Below, in pieces: positions 46,254 to 55,509 of a DNA stretch of 64,000 bases. The notes beneath the pieces are model-generated. The model had not been told where the DNA came from and ran no database searches. It worked only from the letters and a program-made list of their open reading frames with translations. Origin of the DNA: Xanthomonas sacchari. GTDB taxonomy: Bacteria; Pseudomonadota; Gammaproteobacteria; Xanthomonadales; Xanthomonadaceae. Within the stretch, counting starts at the first letter, position 1, and each line of letters opens with the position of its first letter. A program made the translations under genes and the position numbers. The stretch spans positions 4,791,001 through 4,855,000 of the forward strand of contig NZ_CP132343.1 in NCBI RefSeq assembly GCF_040529065.1, read 5' to 3'.

Positions 46254-47378
46254 ATGTCGCCCCTGCCGCCGCTGCTGTGCCTCACCCTCTCCCTCGTCGT
46301 TCCGTGTGCTTCCGCCGCCGTACCAGCGGCCGCGACCGCACCGCCGGCGCAGGACGACGGCTGGTCCGTCGCCGACGCCGCCGCCGGCGGCTGGAAGCTG
46401 GAGCGGCTGGCCGCCATGGAACACGCCATCGCCGACGGCGCGGCGCCGGACACCACCAGCGTGCTGATCGTGCGCGACGGCGCCCTGGTCTACGAGCGCT
46501 ACTTCGGCGGTGCCGACCGGCAGACCTTGCACGACACCCGCTCGGCGACCAAGAGCGTGACCGCGCTGCTGGTCGGCGCGGCGATCGCCCGCGGCCGCCT
46601 GCCCGGCGTGCAGGCACGCGTCTACGACTTCTTCGGCGACCGTCGCTGGCAGCACGATGCGCCGCGCAAGCGCGCGATCACCGTCGAAGATCTGCTGACG
46701 ATGAGTTCGCAATGGGAGTGCGACGACGACAACGCCTTCTCCAGCGGCCACGAGGAACGCATGTACGTCAGCGCCGACTGGACGCAGTTCGCACTGGACC
46801 TGCCGCTCAAGGGCTATGCTCCATGGATGCGCCGTCCCGAGGAGAGTCCGTATGGGCGCGCCTTCTCCTACTGCACCGCCGGCAGCTTCCTGCTCGGTGC
46901 GCTGCTCGAGAAGGCCACCGGGCAGCGCCTGGAGGACTTCGCCGGGCAGGTCCTGGAGCGGCCGCTCGGCATCGTCGGTGCGCGCTGGCTGCACGCCGCC
47001 GAAGGCGTCGGCATGGGCGGTGGCGGCACCCGCTACCGCAGCCGCGACCTGGCCAAGTTCGGCCAGCTCCTGCTCGACGAGGGCCGCTGGCACGGCACGC
47101 AGGTGTTGCCGGCGGCATGGATCCGGGCAATGACCCAGGTGCATGCGCAGGCCCGCGCCGATGCCGACTACGGCTATCTGCTGTGGCGCTTCCGCTTCCA
47201 GGTGCACGGCGTCGAACGCGGGGTCTGGGCGATGTCGGGCAACGGCGGCAACTATGTGTTCGTGCTACCGGAGGAACACCTAGTGGTGGTGATCACCCGG
47301 CGTGCCTACAACCGGCCGCAGATGCACCCGCAATCGCAGGCGCTGCTCGCCGACTACGTGCTCACGGCACTGCCGTAG
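46254..47378 (+). CDS. Secreted class C beta-lactamase-like serine hydrolase
   Basis: 374 residues from ATG 46254, with CCGGAG before it. Signal peptide 'LLCLTLSLVVPCASAAV', then the serine beta-lactamase/penicillin-binding fold: catalytic SxxK as 'DTRSATKSVTALLVG', YxN-like 'FSYCTAGSFLLGALL', and C-terminal 'MSGNGGNYVFVLPEEHL' where HxG would be. Substrate may be an ester or D-amino acid peptide; not evidently a resistance enzyme. It is on the plus strand between oleD and the winged-helix gene, and its 3' end overlaps the latter by 17 bases tail to tail. Confidence 0.85.
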   Translation: MSPLPPLLCLTLSLVVPCASAAVPAAATAPPAQDDGWSVADAAAGGWKLERLAAMEHAIADGAAPDTTSVLIVRDGALVYERYFGGADRQTLHDTRSATKSVTALLVGAAIARGRLPGVQARVYDFFGDRRWQHDAPRKRAITVEDLLTMSSQWECDDDNAFSSGHEERMYVSADWTQFALDLPLKGYAPWMRRPEESPYGRAFSYCTAGSFLLGALLEKATGQRLEDFAGQVLERPLGIVGARWLHAAEGVGMGGGGTRYRSRDLAKFGQLLLDEGRWHGTQVLPAAWIRAMTQVHAQARADADYGYLLWRFRFQVHGVERGVWAMSGNGGNYVFVLPEEHLVVVITRRAYNRPQMHPQSQALLADYVLTALP

Positions 47379-48930
47379 GCACCAGTCCGACACGCTGTGC
47401 CTGCACGCGTTGCGCGGCGACATCGGCCTCGTTGCGCGCCAGCAGCGCCGCGAAACCCGGCTCGGCGCGCAATGGCGCCAGCAGCGGCGACACCCGCAGG
47501 TAGGCGCCGTCGCGATAGCCCGCGGCCTGCGCCCGGCGCAGCGCGTCCAGGGCCGCCGGCCGGTCGCCGGCCAATTGCAGCAGCAGCGCCGCATCCACCG
47601 CATCCAGCGGGTCGGTGCCGCGCGTCACGCCGTCCAGCAAGGCCTGGGCCCGCGCGCGCAACTGCGGCACCGGCGGCAGCGGTTGCGCCTGCAGCGTCCA
47701 GGCCACGGTCTGGGCGAAACTGCCCTGCGGCCGCAGACGCATCGCCTGCTGGCTGGCCTGGCGCGCGTGGGTGGTGTCGCCGCGCGCCAGCGCCAGCTCC
47801 GCCTGCAGCAGGAACAGCCCGGCGTAGTCGGTGCCGCGCCCCAGCGCCTGGTCCAGCGCGACCTGGGCTTCGGCCGTGCGGCCATGCACGAACAGGAAGC
47901 GCGGCCACGCCAGATTGGAATACGCGCTGTCCGGATAGAGCTGGAAGCTGTCGCGGTAGCGGACTTCGGCGGCGCTGGCGTAGCCCAGCAGGTCGAGGTT
48001 GCTGGCGATCTGCAGCGTCAGGAAGCGCACCCGCGCCGGATCGCGCACCCGCATGTTCGCCGCCAGCGCCTGCGCCAGGCGGCCCTGGCGCTCGTACAGA
48101 TAGGCCGCCGAGCCGCGCACGGCATCGGCCTGCGGGTCCAGTTGCAACGCGCGCTCGTAGGCGGCCAGCGCCGCGGCGTTGTCGCCGCGGCAATCGTACG
48201 CATAGCCAAGCGCGGCATGCGCGGCGGCCAGACGCGGGTGCGCCGCGAGCACCTGCGTCGCCAACCGCTGCGCGCGCAATGCGACCTGCTGGTCGCCGTC
48301 GTATTGGCAGACGCGCGCACTGTAGGCGCGGCTCAGGCCGAGCAGGGCCGCCACCTCGTCCGGTGCCTGCTGCAGGCGCTGTTGATACAGCGCGATCGCA
48401 CGCGCGTTGTCGTCGCGCTGGCCGATGCCGGCGTAGTACTCGGCGCGCTGCAGCAGCGGCGACGCGGCTGGCGTCGGCGCGGGCGCCTGCCAGCGCCATA
48501 CCGCCACTGCCGAGACGATCGCCATCGCACCGGCCGCGATCGCCCAGGCACCACGGCTGCGCCACATCGGCCGCGGCGCAGGCACAGGCGCGGCATCGGC
48601 GGGAACGGGATCGGCATCGGGCTGTACCGGCAGGCACAGTTGATACCCCTGGCCGCGCACCGAGCGCAGATAGCGCGGTTGCCGCGAGGCGTCGCCCAGC
48701 GCCTGGCGCAGCAGGCGCACGCGCTGGGTGACGGTCTCCTCGTTGACCAGCGCCGGCGCCCACACCTGCGCGATCAGTTCATCGAACCCCACCACGCGCT
48801 GACCCTGCAGCAGCAGGTAATGCAGCAGGCGAAAACTCAGCCCGCCCACCTCCAGCACCGCACCGTCGCGCTCGACCCGCTGCCGCGCCGCGTCGATGCG
48901 CAGGTCGCCCAGCCGGTAGCGCGCGGCCAT
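47362..48930 (-). CDS. CadC-type winged-helix membrane regulator with TPR domain
   Basis: 522 residues. N-terminal OmpR/PhoB-type winged helix ('LGDLRIDAARQRVERDGAVL', 'LSFRLLHYLLLQGQRVVGFD', 'EETVTQRVRLLRQALGD', 'YLRSVRGQGYQL'), one membrane helix near 128-146 ('AIAAGAMAIVSAVAVWRW'), and a periplasmic TPR region. The layout is that of CadC-like one-component membrane regulators. It follows oleC by nine bases on the same strand, so it may be co-transcribed with it and could regulate the ole genes; the tail overlaps the serine hydrolase by 17 bases. Confidence 0.88.
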   Translation of the reverse strand: MAARYRLGDLRIDAARQRVERDGAVLEVGGLSFRLLHYLLLQGQRVVGFDELIAQVWAPALVNEETVTQRVRLLRQALGDASRQPRYLRSVRGQGYQLCLPVQPDADPVPADAAPVPAPRPMWRSRGAWAIAAGAMAIVSAVAVWRWQAPAPTPAASPLLQRAEYYAGIGQRDDNARAIALYQQRLQQAPDEVAALLGLSRAYSARVCQYDGDQQVALRAQRLATQVLAAHPRLAAAHAALGYAYDCRGDNAAALAAYERALQLDPQADAVRGSAAYLYERQGRLAQALAANMRVRDPARVRFLTLQIASNLDLLGYASAAEVRYRDSFQLYPDSAYSNLAWPRFLFVHGRTAEAQVALDQALGRGTDYAGLFLLQAELALARGDTTHARQASQQAMRLRPQGSFAQTVAWTLQAQPLPPVPQLRARAQALLDGVTRGTDPLDAVDAALLLQLAGDRPAALDALRRAQAAGYRDGAYLRVSPLLAPLRAEPGFAALLARNEADVAAQRVQAQRVGLVPTAVP

Positions 48931-48939
48931 CGTCTTGCC

Positions 48940-50601
48940 TCAGTGCAGCTTTTCCGCGGCCCACAGCGCCAGCTTCTCGCGGCCGATCTTGGCGTTGTGG
49001 CGGATGTCGACCGGGAACCCCGGATGGCCAAGGAAGTCGACGATGCCGGCCGTGTGCGGATGCGCAGCGGCGGTGGCGCGCAGTTGCGCGAGCAGTTCGT
49101 CCAGTTCCAGTTGGCTCGCCATCCAGGCCATGCTGTCCAACTCGTAGCACAGCACCGGGCGTTGCTGCCCCGGCTCGCCGATGCCGACCAGGGCGGTGCG
49201 GCCGATGCCCGGCAGTGCGTTGAAGATCGGCTCCACCTGTTCGGTGTACAGCGGCCCCTGCGCCGTTTCCACGCGCTGGGTCTTGCGCCCGCAGAACCAA
49301 AGGCGACCCTGCGCATCGAAATAGCCGACATCGCCCATGCGGTGCACGATGCGTTCGCTGCCATCGTCCAGGCGTTCGCGGATCTTGGCCAGGCGCGTGG
49401 CCGCGTCGCGGTTGAAATAGGTGTCGGTGGCGGTCGGGCCGGCCACGGTGATCTCGCCGACCGTGCCCGTGGGCACTTCGCGCACGCCGCTCCACTCGGG
49501 AATCGCCGCGTCGTCGATGGCGATGATGCGCACCTGGTTGGGCGGCACCACCGTGCCGATGCAGGTACCGGCGCCGCGCTCGGTGGCCGCGCGTGTGTCC
49601 TGCAGCTCGCGGCCCTCGATCACCGCCACCGGCAGGCATTCGGTGGCGCCGTAGGGCGTCCAGAAGCGTCCGTCCTCCGGCAGCAGACTGCGGATCCGCG
49701 CCACCACGCCCGGCGGCACCGGCGCGCCGGCCGAGGTGGCGCAGCGCACGTTGGGCAACGGCTTGCCGTAGTCGGCCAGCACCCGCATCAAGGCGGGCGA
49801 GCCGAACAGCTGGGTCACGCCGAAGCGCTGCATCGCATCGTGCAGCTTGCGCGGATCGACCTTGGCCGGACGCGTCGGATCCATGTCCGGGATCACCGAG
49901 GTCAGCCCCAGCGCCGGGTCGAACAGCGCGAACGGCGGGAAGGTCGGCAGGTCGATCCCGCCGGGCAGCATGTCGAAGGCATTGCGCATCAGCTCGATCT
50001 GGCCGACGAAATGCCGGTGCCGGTAGACCACGCCCTTGGGCACGCCGGTGGAGCCGCTGGTGAACAGGATCGCGGCAACGTCGTCCGCATCCGTGTCGGC
50101 CAGCTGGCTGCCGGCGCCCTGGCCGGCGCGCTCGATTCGCGCCAGCGTGGTCCCGCCCCAGGCCCAGCGCCGGCCGACGGTGACGATCCGTTTCGCCGAG
50201 CGTGCCCAGCCGAGCAGACGCCGCGCCAGCTGCGCCAGCGGAATGCCGATGAAGGCCTCCGGCTGCGCCTCGTCCAGGCATTGCTTGAGCGCGCGGCGGT
50301 CGATGCCCGGATCGACCAGCACCGGCACCGCGCCGGCCTTGAACAGCGCGAACATCAGCAGGAAGAACTCCGGCGACGGCCGCACCATCACCACGGTGCG
50401 GGTGCCGCGGCCGATGCCATAGCTGCCCAGGCCGGCGGCGATGGCATCGCTGCGTGCGTCCAGCTGCGCGTAGCTCAGGGTCACGTCGTAGGCGGCCATG
50501 CCGCCGGCGCCGGGCCGGCCGGGGCAGCGCATGGCGATCTGGTCCGGGCGCTCGCGCGCCAGCCGCGGCAGCGTGGCCGCGATGTTGCAGGTCGTGGTCA
50601 T
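48940..50601 (-). CDS. oleC: OleC, beta-lactone synthetase
   Basis: 553-residue AMP-dependent ligase-fold enzyme. ATP-binding P-loop 'ILFTSGSTGVPKGVVYRHRH', 'YGATECLPVAVIEGRE', 'MGDVGYFDAQGRLWFCGRK' and the C-terminal catalytic lysine region 'RHNAKIGREKLALWAAEKL'. OleC turns the beta-hydroxyacid from OleD into a beta-lactone with ATP; OleB then removes CO2 to give the olefin. ATG 50601. The winged-helix gene follows by nine bases. Confidence 0.94.
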   Translation of the reverse strand: MTTTCNIAATLPRLARERPDQIAMRCPGRPGAGGMAAYDVTLSYAQLDARSDAIAAGLGSYGIGRGTRTVVMVRPSPEFFLLMFALFKAGAVPVLVDPGIDRRALKQCLDEAQPEAFIGIPLAQLARRLLGWARSAKRIVTVGRRWAWGGTTLARIERAGQGAGSQLADTDADDVAAILFTSGSTGVPKGVVYRHRHFVGQIELMRNAFDMLPGGIDLPTFPPFALFDPALGLTSVIPDMDPTRPAKVDPRKLHDAMQRFGVTQLFGSPALMRVLADYGKPLPNVRCATSAGAPVPPGVVARIRSLLPEDGRFWTPYGATECLPVAVIEGRELQDTRAATERGAGTCIGTVVPPNQVRIIAIDDAAIPEWSGVREVPTGTVGEITVAGPTATDTYFNRDAATRLAKIRERLDDGSERIVHRMGDVGYFDAQGRLWFCGRKTQRVETAQGPLYTEQVEPIFNALPGIGRTALVGIGEPGQQRPVLCYELDSMAWMASQLELDELLAQLRATAAAHPHTAGIVDFLGHPGFPVDIRHNAKIGREKLALWAAEKLH

Positions 50602-50750
50602 GGGCCGATTATCGCCGAAGCGCCGGGCGATGGCCGACGACCTCCCGTCGCCAGCGGCCGCGGCTGAATGCCGGCGCGCTTGCAGCTTGCCGCGGTTCGG
50701 TCAGAATGCCGCGCCCCCCACCGCTGTTCGCCGCGCAAGGCCCGGCCGCC

Positions 50751-51125
50751 ATGTCCCATCCCTGCCTCACCTGCGGCGCCTGCTGCGCCTACTTCCGCGT
50801 CAGTTTCCACTGGAGCGAAGCCGATCCCGCGCTGGGCGGCAGGGTCCCGTTCGAACTGACCGAGCCGCTGCGCACCCATGAGCGGGTGATGCGCGGCACC
50901 TCGCAGGCGCAGCCGCGCTGCATCGCCCTAGACGCCGACATCGGCCGCTACAGCCGCTGCAGCATCCACGAGCGGCGGCCATCGGTGTGCGCGGCGGTGC
51001 CGGCCTCGCTGGAATTCGGCGAACGCAGCGCGCAATGCGACAAATCTCGGCTGGCGCATGGGCTGCCGTTGTTGACCGCGGCCGACTGGGACGGGGTGGT
51101 CGAACGCAACTTGCCGGACGCCTAA
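50751..51125 (+). CDS. YkgJ-type cysteine-cluster protein
   Basis: 124 residues. The zinc/iron-chelating CxxCxxCC motif is complete at the N-terminus: 'PCLTCGACCAYF', with further Cys in 'RCIALDADIGRYSRCSIH' and 'RPSVCAAVP'. YkgJ/YeiW-like family of unknown function. On the plus strand, opposite to the ole genes, between oleC and oleB. ATG 50751; the frame opens upstream but is not coding there. Confidence 0.85.
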   Translation: MSHPCLTCGACCAYFRVSFHWSEADPALGGRVPFELTEPLRTHERVMRGTSQAQPRCIALDADIGRYSRCSIHERRPSVCAAVPASLEFGERSAQCDKSRLAHGLPLLTAADWDGVVERNLPDA

Positions 51126-51241
51126 GCGGCGGGGCTACCCGCATGGCCGGGATGCCGTAGGAGCGAGAAGCTGTGCAATGCCTAGCCTGGTGGCATTCGG
51201 CGAGCGGCGTGACGCACGCCGCATCCGCGCACCGCATCGGC

Positions 51242-51730
51242 TCAGCGATGCTTCCAGGCCGTCGGCACCGGATTGGTCACGGTGTTCTTTTCCAGCATGT
51301 AGGTGCCGTTCTGCTGGGCGATGGCCTCGCCGGTGTCGACGATCGCGTTCTGGATGAAGACGTTCTGGTGCTCGCCGCGAATGAAGGTCAACTGATGGAA
51401 GGCGGTCTTGTTGCCCCAGTCCTCGGACGGCAGCGAGATGAAGCGGATCGTATAGGTCTGGTCGTCGAAGCTGCCCTGCAGCACGTACACGCCGTAGTGG
51501 TTCTCGCCCTGCGAGATGATCTTGTACATGCCGTTGCTGTAGTAATAGATCTCCGCATCGGGGAACGGTTTCTTGTCGTACAACTTGCGGTAGTGCAGCA
51601 CCTGCTTCCAGGTGGGCTGGCCGAATCCGACCGTCAGCGTCTTGCCGTCCGCGGACGTGGTCAGATCCTCCGCATGCGCGCCGGGCACGCTCATCGCCAT
51701 CAGCAGCATCGCCATCGCCATCGTTTTCAC
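51242..51730 (-). CDS. Secreted hypothetical protein, 162 residues
   Basis: Starts at GTG 51730, with GGAG seven bases before it; the product opens VKTMAMAMLLMAMSVPGAHA, a good signal peptide. The mature part is beta-rich and hydrophilic ('TWKQVLHYRKLYDKKPFPDA', 'YKIISQGENHYGVYVLQGSF', 'NVFIQNAIVDTGEAIAQQNG'). No family recognised. It lies between oleB and the YkgJ gene on the ole strand, but nothing ties it to that pathway. Confidence 0.65.
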   Translation of the reverse strand: MKTMAMAMLLMAMSVPGAHAEDLTTSADGKTLTVGFGQPTWKQVLHYRKLYDKKPFPDAEIYYYSNGMYKIISQGENHYGVYVLQGSFDDQTYTIRFISLPSEDWGNKTAFHQLTFIRGEHQNVFIQNAIVDTGEAIAQQNGTYMLEKNTVTNPVPTAWKHR

Positions 51731-51971
51731 TCTCTGTCTCCGCTCGGATTGCGCACAGCGTCCGCTGGGTGCGCCGCGCATGTCGGCGGCGACTGTACCT
51801 AGCCAACAATGTTGCATCACGGCAATCGGTAGCAGTTTGCGTGCGCCGGTGTAGACGGTCCACGGCGCAGCGGCGTACCCCTCCCACATCACCGCACGGC
51901 CATGCCATGCTCCTGGCACGCCTGCCGATGCAGCGAAAACGGCACGCCGCATCGCGTGTGCGCGTGTGTGC

Positions 51972-52877
51972 TCAGGACAGCGGATGCGCGTCCAGGAAGC
52001 GGCGGATCGCCGGCACCAGCACCTCGTGCTTGTCTTCCAGCACGTAGTGGTTGGCGTTCTCGAAGGCCATCACCTCGGCCTGCGGCAGCGCGCGGCGGAA
52101 GCCCTCCAGGAAATGATGGTCGAAGCAGATGTCGCGCAGGCCCCAGCCGATAAAGGCCGGGCGATCGGCGAACGACGGCAGCGCCTGCTCGGCCCGCGCC
52201 AGCAGCGACCAGGCCTTGTCCGCCGGCGACAGCGGGATGTCCTGCATGAAGCGGATGGTGGAGATGCGGTTGGCCCAACTGTCGTACGGCGCCACGTAGG
52301 CGCGGCGCACGCCGGCGGGCATGCGCCGCGACACGCCCAACCACGACGCACCGGAGGAGAATGCGTTGAAGGTGCGGATGAACCACTCGCCCAGGCGCCA
52401 ATGCCGGCCCATCGCGATCTGCCACGGCATCGGCTTGGCCGCCGGCAGCGGGAACGCCGCGGTATTGGTGATGACCAGGCGCCGCAGCTGCGCGTGATGC
52501 GACAGCGCCCAGCCGAAGCCGATCATGCCGCCCCAGTCATGCACCGCCAGCGTCACCGGCCCGTCGATGCGCAGGTGCCGCAGCAGCGCATCCAGATCGT
52601 CCACGCGCGATTGCAGGGTGTAGTCGTACCCCGGCTGCGCGCCGGGCGCATCGTCCGGCTTGTCCGACAGGCCCATGCCGATGTGGTCGGGCACGATGCA
52701 GCGATAGCGGTCCGACAACCCGCTCACCAGCGTGCGCCACAGATAGCTCCACGATGGGTTGCCGTGCAGCATCACCACCACCTCGCCCTCGCGCGGGCCT
52801 TCGTCGAGATAGGACATGTGCAGCCCCGGGCGGACCTGGAAGCGCTGCGGGGTGAAGGGGTAGCCGGGGTAGTTCAT
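51972..52877 (-). CDS. oleB: OleB, beta-lactone decarboxylase (haloalkane-dehalogenase fold)
   Basis: 301 residues from ATG 52877. Alpha/beta-hydrolase of the dehalogenase type: 'VVMLHGNPSWSYLWR', nucleophile Asp in 'LAVHDWGGMIGFGWAL', 'PAFIGWGLRDICFDHHFLEG' and the histidine 'FENANHYVLEDKHEV'. OleB removes CO2 from the beta-lactone to give a cis-olefin. The distance from oleA (1.5 kb) is filled by a Fic gene. The usual order oleA-oleB-oleC-oleD on one strand is kept. Confidence 0.92.
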   Translation of the reverse strand: MNYPGYPFTPQRFQVRPGLHMSYLDEGPREGEVVVMLHGNPSWSYLWRTLVSGLSDRYRCIVPDHIGMGLSDKPDDAPGAQPGYDYTLQSRVDDLDALLRHLRIDGPVTLAVHDWGGMIGFGWALSHHAQLRRLVITNTAAFPLPAAKPMPWQIAMGRHWRLGEWFIRTFNAFSSGASWLGVSRRMPAGVRRAYVAPYDSWANRISTIRFMQDIPLSPADKAWSLLARAEQALPSFADRPAFIGWGLRDICFDHHFLEGFRRALPQAEVMAFENANHYVLEDKHEVLVPAIRRFLDAHPLS

Positions 52878-53039
52878 GTCAATCGCATCCGATCCAGATC
52901 GAAGGAACCCGCGTCTTGTCGGCATCCGTCCAATTGCCGCGGGTAGAAAAATTACGCTCACCACACTCACATCCCACCATGACGGTTGCCCCCTCCTCTG
53001 GACGGGCCACATCGCACGCGAAAAATGCCGTGCTTGCCA

Positions 53040-54233
53040 TCACGCCATCAAGTCCTCGCCAAGCGCAGTCACACGGTAGGCAGGCAGGTGATGGTCGTCA
53101 TTGGAGAGCAGGCGCAGAAAAGCAGGGTGCAGGAACAGCTTCTCCTTGCCCATGCGCTGCTCCTGCAACACGCCGATCTGCACCAGCTCGCGCAAGTGGC
53201 GGGCTGCAGTCTGCCGGGTCACTCCCACCAGGTCCACGACGTTCTGGATGCGGCAATATGGCTGGTTGAAGATCACCTCGACCAGCTCGCGGCTGTACGC
53301 CTTGGGTGCCTGCTCGCGGACGTAGTCGCGGGCCTGCGCCTCCAGGCCGCGGATCGCCTGGATCTTGGCCGTCGTCCACGTCGCCGTCTCGGCCACGGCG
53401 CTGAGCATGTACTCGATCCACTCGGCCCACTGTCCGTGTCGGGTGACGTCCAGCAGCAGACGGTAGTAATCGCTGCGGTGACGGATGATGTAGCGCGACA
53501 GATACAGCACCGGCAGGTCGAGCAATCCCTGCTCGATCAGCATCAGCAGGTTCAGCACGCGTCCGGTGCGTCCGTTGCCATCGGTGAAGGGGTGAATGGC
53601 TTCGAACTGATAGTGCGCCACCGCCATGCGAATCAGCGGATCGATGTCGGTGTGCTCGTGGATGAAGCGCTCCCAGTTGGCCAGCTTGTCGCGCAGCAGG
53701 GTTTCGCCGACGGGCGGGGTGTAGATGACCTGCTGGGTCTGGTCGTTGGCCAGGGCAGTACCGGGCACGCGGCGGATCTGCATCTGCACCGCCTTGATGC
53801 GGCTGCAGACCACGATCGCGGTGTCCGTGCACAGCGGGCGCTGCCGCAACGACTGGAAGCCTTCGTAGAGCGCGCTGCGGTAGCGCAATGCCTCCTTGGT
53901 GGCCGGTTTCTGCGCCTTGTCCTGATCGTCGGCATAGCGGAACAGATCGTCCGTGGTGGTGACGATGTTCTCGATCTCCGAACTGGCCTGCGCCTCGAGG
54001 ATCGGAATCGTGTTGATCAACACGGTGGGATTGGGCAGCAGCGCCGTGGCCTGTTTCAGCTCGGCCAGTGCAGTGCGGGCTTCTATGCAGACCTTGAGCA
54101 GATGCCGCGTCTCGATCTCTGCCGCGGGTGGAAGCGACGGGAGATCATTGAACGGGAGCTCGGCCTTGAACCTGGACACGTCTTCCATGGCTGCGTCGAT
54201 CATGTTCGGGGAACGAACATGATGCAATGACAC
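53040..54233 (-). CDS. Fic-domain protein (class II AMPylase type) with C-terminal winged helix
   Basis: 397 residues from GTG 54233; ATG codons at 54203 and 54188 are equally plausible starts. The Fic motif HPFTDGNGRTGR is at residues ~214-225, with all invariant residues for AMP transfer. The inhibitory helix motif (S/T)xxxE(G/N) is present N-terminal to it as SSEIEN (84-89), so this is a class II, self-inhibited Fic. The ~100 C-terminal residues include a winged helix ('RIQNVVDLVGVTRQTAARHL'), as in SoFic-like proteins. It lies between oleB and oleA. Target proteins and any antitoxin are unknown; no neighbouring antitoxin gene is seen. Confidence 0.9.
   Translation of the reverse strand: MSLHHVRSPNMIDAAMEDVSRFKAELPFNDLPSLPPAAEIETRHLLKVCIEARTALAELKQATALLPNPTVLINTIPILEAQASSEIENIVTTTDDLFRYADDQDKAQKPATKEALRYRSALYEGFQSLRQRPLCTDTAIVVCSRIKAVQMQIRRVPGTALANDQTQQVIYTPPVGETLLRDKLANWERFIHEHTDIDPLIRMAVAHYQFEAIHPFTDGNGRTGRVLNLLMLIEQGLLDLPVLYLSRYIIRHRSDYYRLLLDVTRHGQWAEWIEYMLSAVAETATWTTAKIQAIRGLEAQARDYVREQAPKAYSRELVEVIFNQPYCRIQNVVDLVGVTRQTAARHLRELVQIGVLQEQRMGKEKLFLHPAFLRLLSNDDHHLPAYRVTALGEDLMA
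54199..54223. promoter_or_regulatory. Perfect inverted repeat over the Fic start
   Basis: ATCATGTTCG (54199-54208) and its exact inverse complement CGAACATGAT (54214-54223) flank GGGAA. The repeat spans the candidate start codons of the Fic gene and would fit a dimeric regulator, perhaps the Fic protein's own winged helix. It is in an AT-rich block (54230-54320) with an 8-T run, unlike the GC-rich context. Confidence 0.6.
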
Positions 54234-54390
54234 GTACTAAAAATCCATTTTTTTTAACATGATGGGGTGGATCAACAGCACTTGCACTGAAGAAACGTCC
54301 AATCCAGATACATGACAGCAGGGTCATGTATCGTTTTGGCCGCTTTCTATGCACGTCGCAGAAACCGACCAGGCGGTCTCTGCCAACCCG

Positions 54391-55407
54391 TTACCAGACC
54401 ACCTCGGCCATCGAGCAGTTCAGGCCCGAGCCGATGCCCATCAGCGCGATCCGGTCGCCCTTCTTCAGGCGGCCCAGCTCGCGCAGCTTGCTGAGCACGA
54501 TCGGCACGCTGGCCGGGCCGATGTTGCCGTGTTCGCCGAAGATGGTCATCACCTTCTTCGGGTCGATGCCGAAGTTCTTGATGAAGGCCTGGGTGTGCGG
54601 CTGGCTGACCTGGTGGATGACGTACTGGTCCAGTTCGTCCACCGCCCAGCCCAGCGCCTGGCGCGCGGCGGCGAAGGTCTTCTGCGCCAGCTTGATGCCT
54701 TCGATTAGCAACATGCGGGTATCGGTGACCATCCGGTCCAGGTTGCCCCGGCACAGGGTGTTCCACTGCGTCGCCGAGCGGGTCACGCCGCCGCGGTAGC
54801 GCGGCGCGTCCGGCACCAGTTCGGCGCGGGCCATCACCATGGCCGCGGCGCCGCAGCCCAGGGTCAGCGCGGCCAACTCGTCGCGGAACTCGTCGGCGGT
54901 CACGTCCGGCGAGGTCATCCGCTCCAGGGTCTTCTCGTACACCAGGTTGGCGGTTTCGCCGTCGACCACCAGCGCGTAGTCGATCTCGCCGCGCTCGATC
55001 ATCCGCGCCGCGATGTCCATGCCGTTGATGAAGGCCAGGCAGGCGTTGGCGACGTCGAAGGTCATGCACTGCTCGCTCACGCCCAGGTTGCCCGAGACGA
55101 TGCTGGCGGTGGACGGCTCCAGGTAGTCGCGGCTGACCGAGGTGTTGACCAGCAGCCCGATCTGCCCGGCCTCGATGCCGGCATCGCTCATCGCCTTGCG
55201 CGCCGCCAGCGTCGCCGCGTCGGAGGCCTGCATGTCCTGATCCCACATGCGCCGCGCGTGGATGCCGGCGATGTCGCCGAGCACGTCGGCGCGAATCCCG
55301 AGCCGGTCGTAGGTCGGCTGCAGGCGCTCGTTGATCTGCTTGGAGGTGAGCGTGTGCGGCGCATCGATGTGCGCCAGTCCCGCGATGGAGACGTTGTTGA
55401 AGAGCAT
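54391..55407 (-). CDS. oleA: OleA, Claisen condensation enzyme for olefin synthesis
   Basis: 338 residues from ATG 55407 (MLFNNVSIAGL). Thiolase-superfamily enzyme (FabH-like) that joins two acyl-CoA chains head to head into a beta-ketoacid. The active-site cysteine is in 'VANACLAFING', histidine in 'YVIHQVSQPHTQAF' and asparagine in 'EHGNIGPASVP'. The protein is very close to X. campestris OleA, the structural model for the family. The ATG at 55443 gives 12 extra residues, less likely. Confidence 0.95.
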   Translation of the reverse strand: MLFNNVSIAGLAHIDAPHTLTSKQINERLQPTYDRLGIRADVLGDIAGIHARRMWDQDMQASDAATLAARKAMSDAGIEAGQIGLLVNTSVSRDYLEPSTASIVSGNLGVSEQCMTFDVANACLAFINGMDIAARMIERGEIDYALVVDGETANLVYEKTLERMTSPDVTADEFRDELAALTLGCGAAAMVMARAELVPDAPRYRGGVTRSATQWNTLCRGNLDRMVTDTRMLLIEGIKLAQKTFAAARQALGWAVDELDQYVIHQVSQPHTQAFIKNFGIDPKKVMTIFGEHGNIGPASVPIVLSKLRELGRLKKGDRIALMGIGSGLNCSMAEVVW

Positions 55408-55509
55408 CGAGGTGTACGCCAGGGTCAGGCGAGGGGGCGCCAATTCTAGCGGTTGCGGGGGTTTACCGCATCTTTAACAAATCCGCGGAAAGCGTATGGT
55501 CTGAGCGGT

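Noticed and set aside
46254-47378. Serine hydrolase as an antibiotic-resistance beta-lactamase
   Set aside because: It has the SxxK fold but lacks a clear KTG and matches the broad class C-like esterase/peptidase group; resistance is not supported.
51152-51175. GTAGGAGCGAGAAGC looked like another palindromic repeat copy
   Set aside because: Only the first nine bases match and no inverted arm follows.
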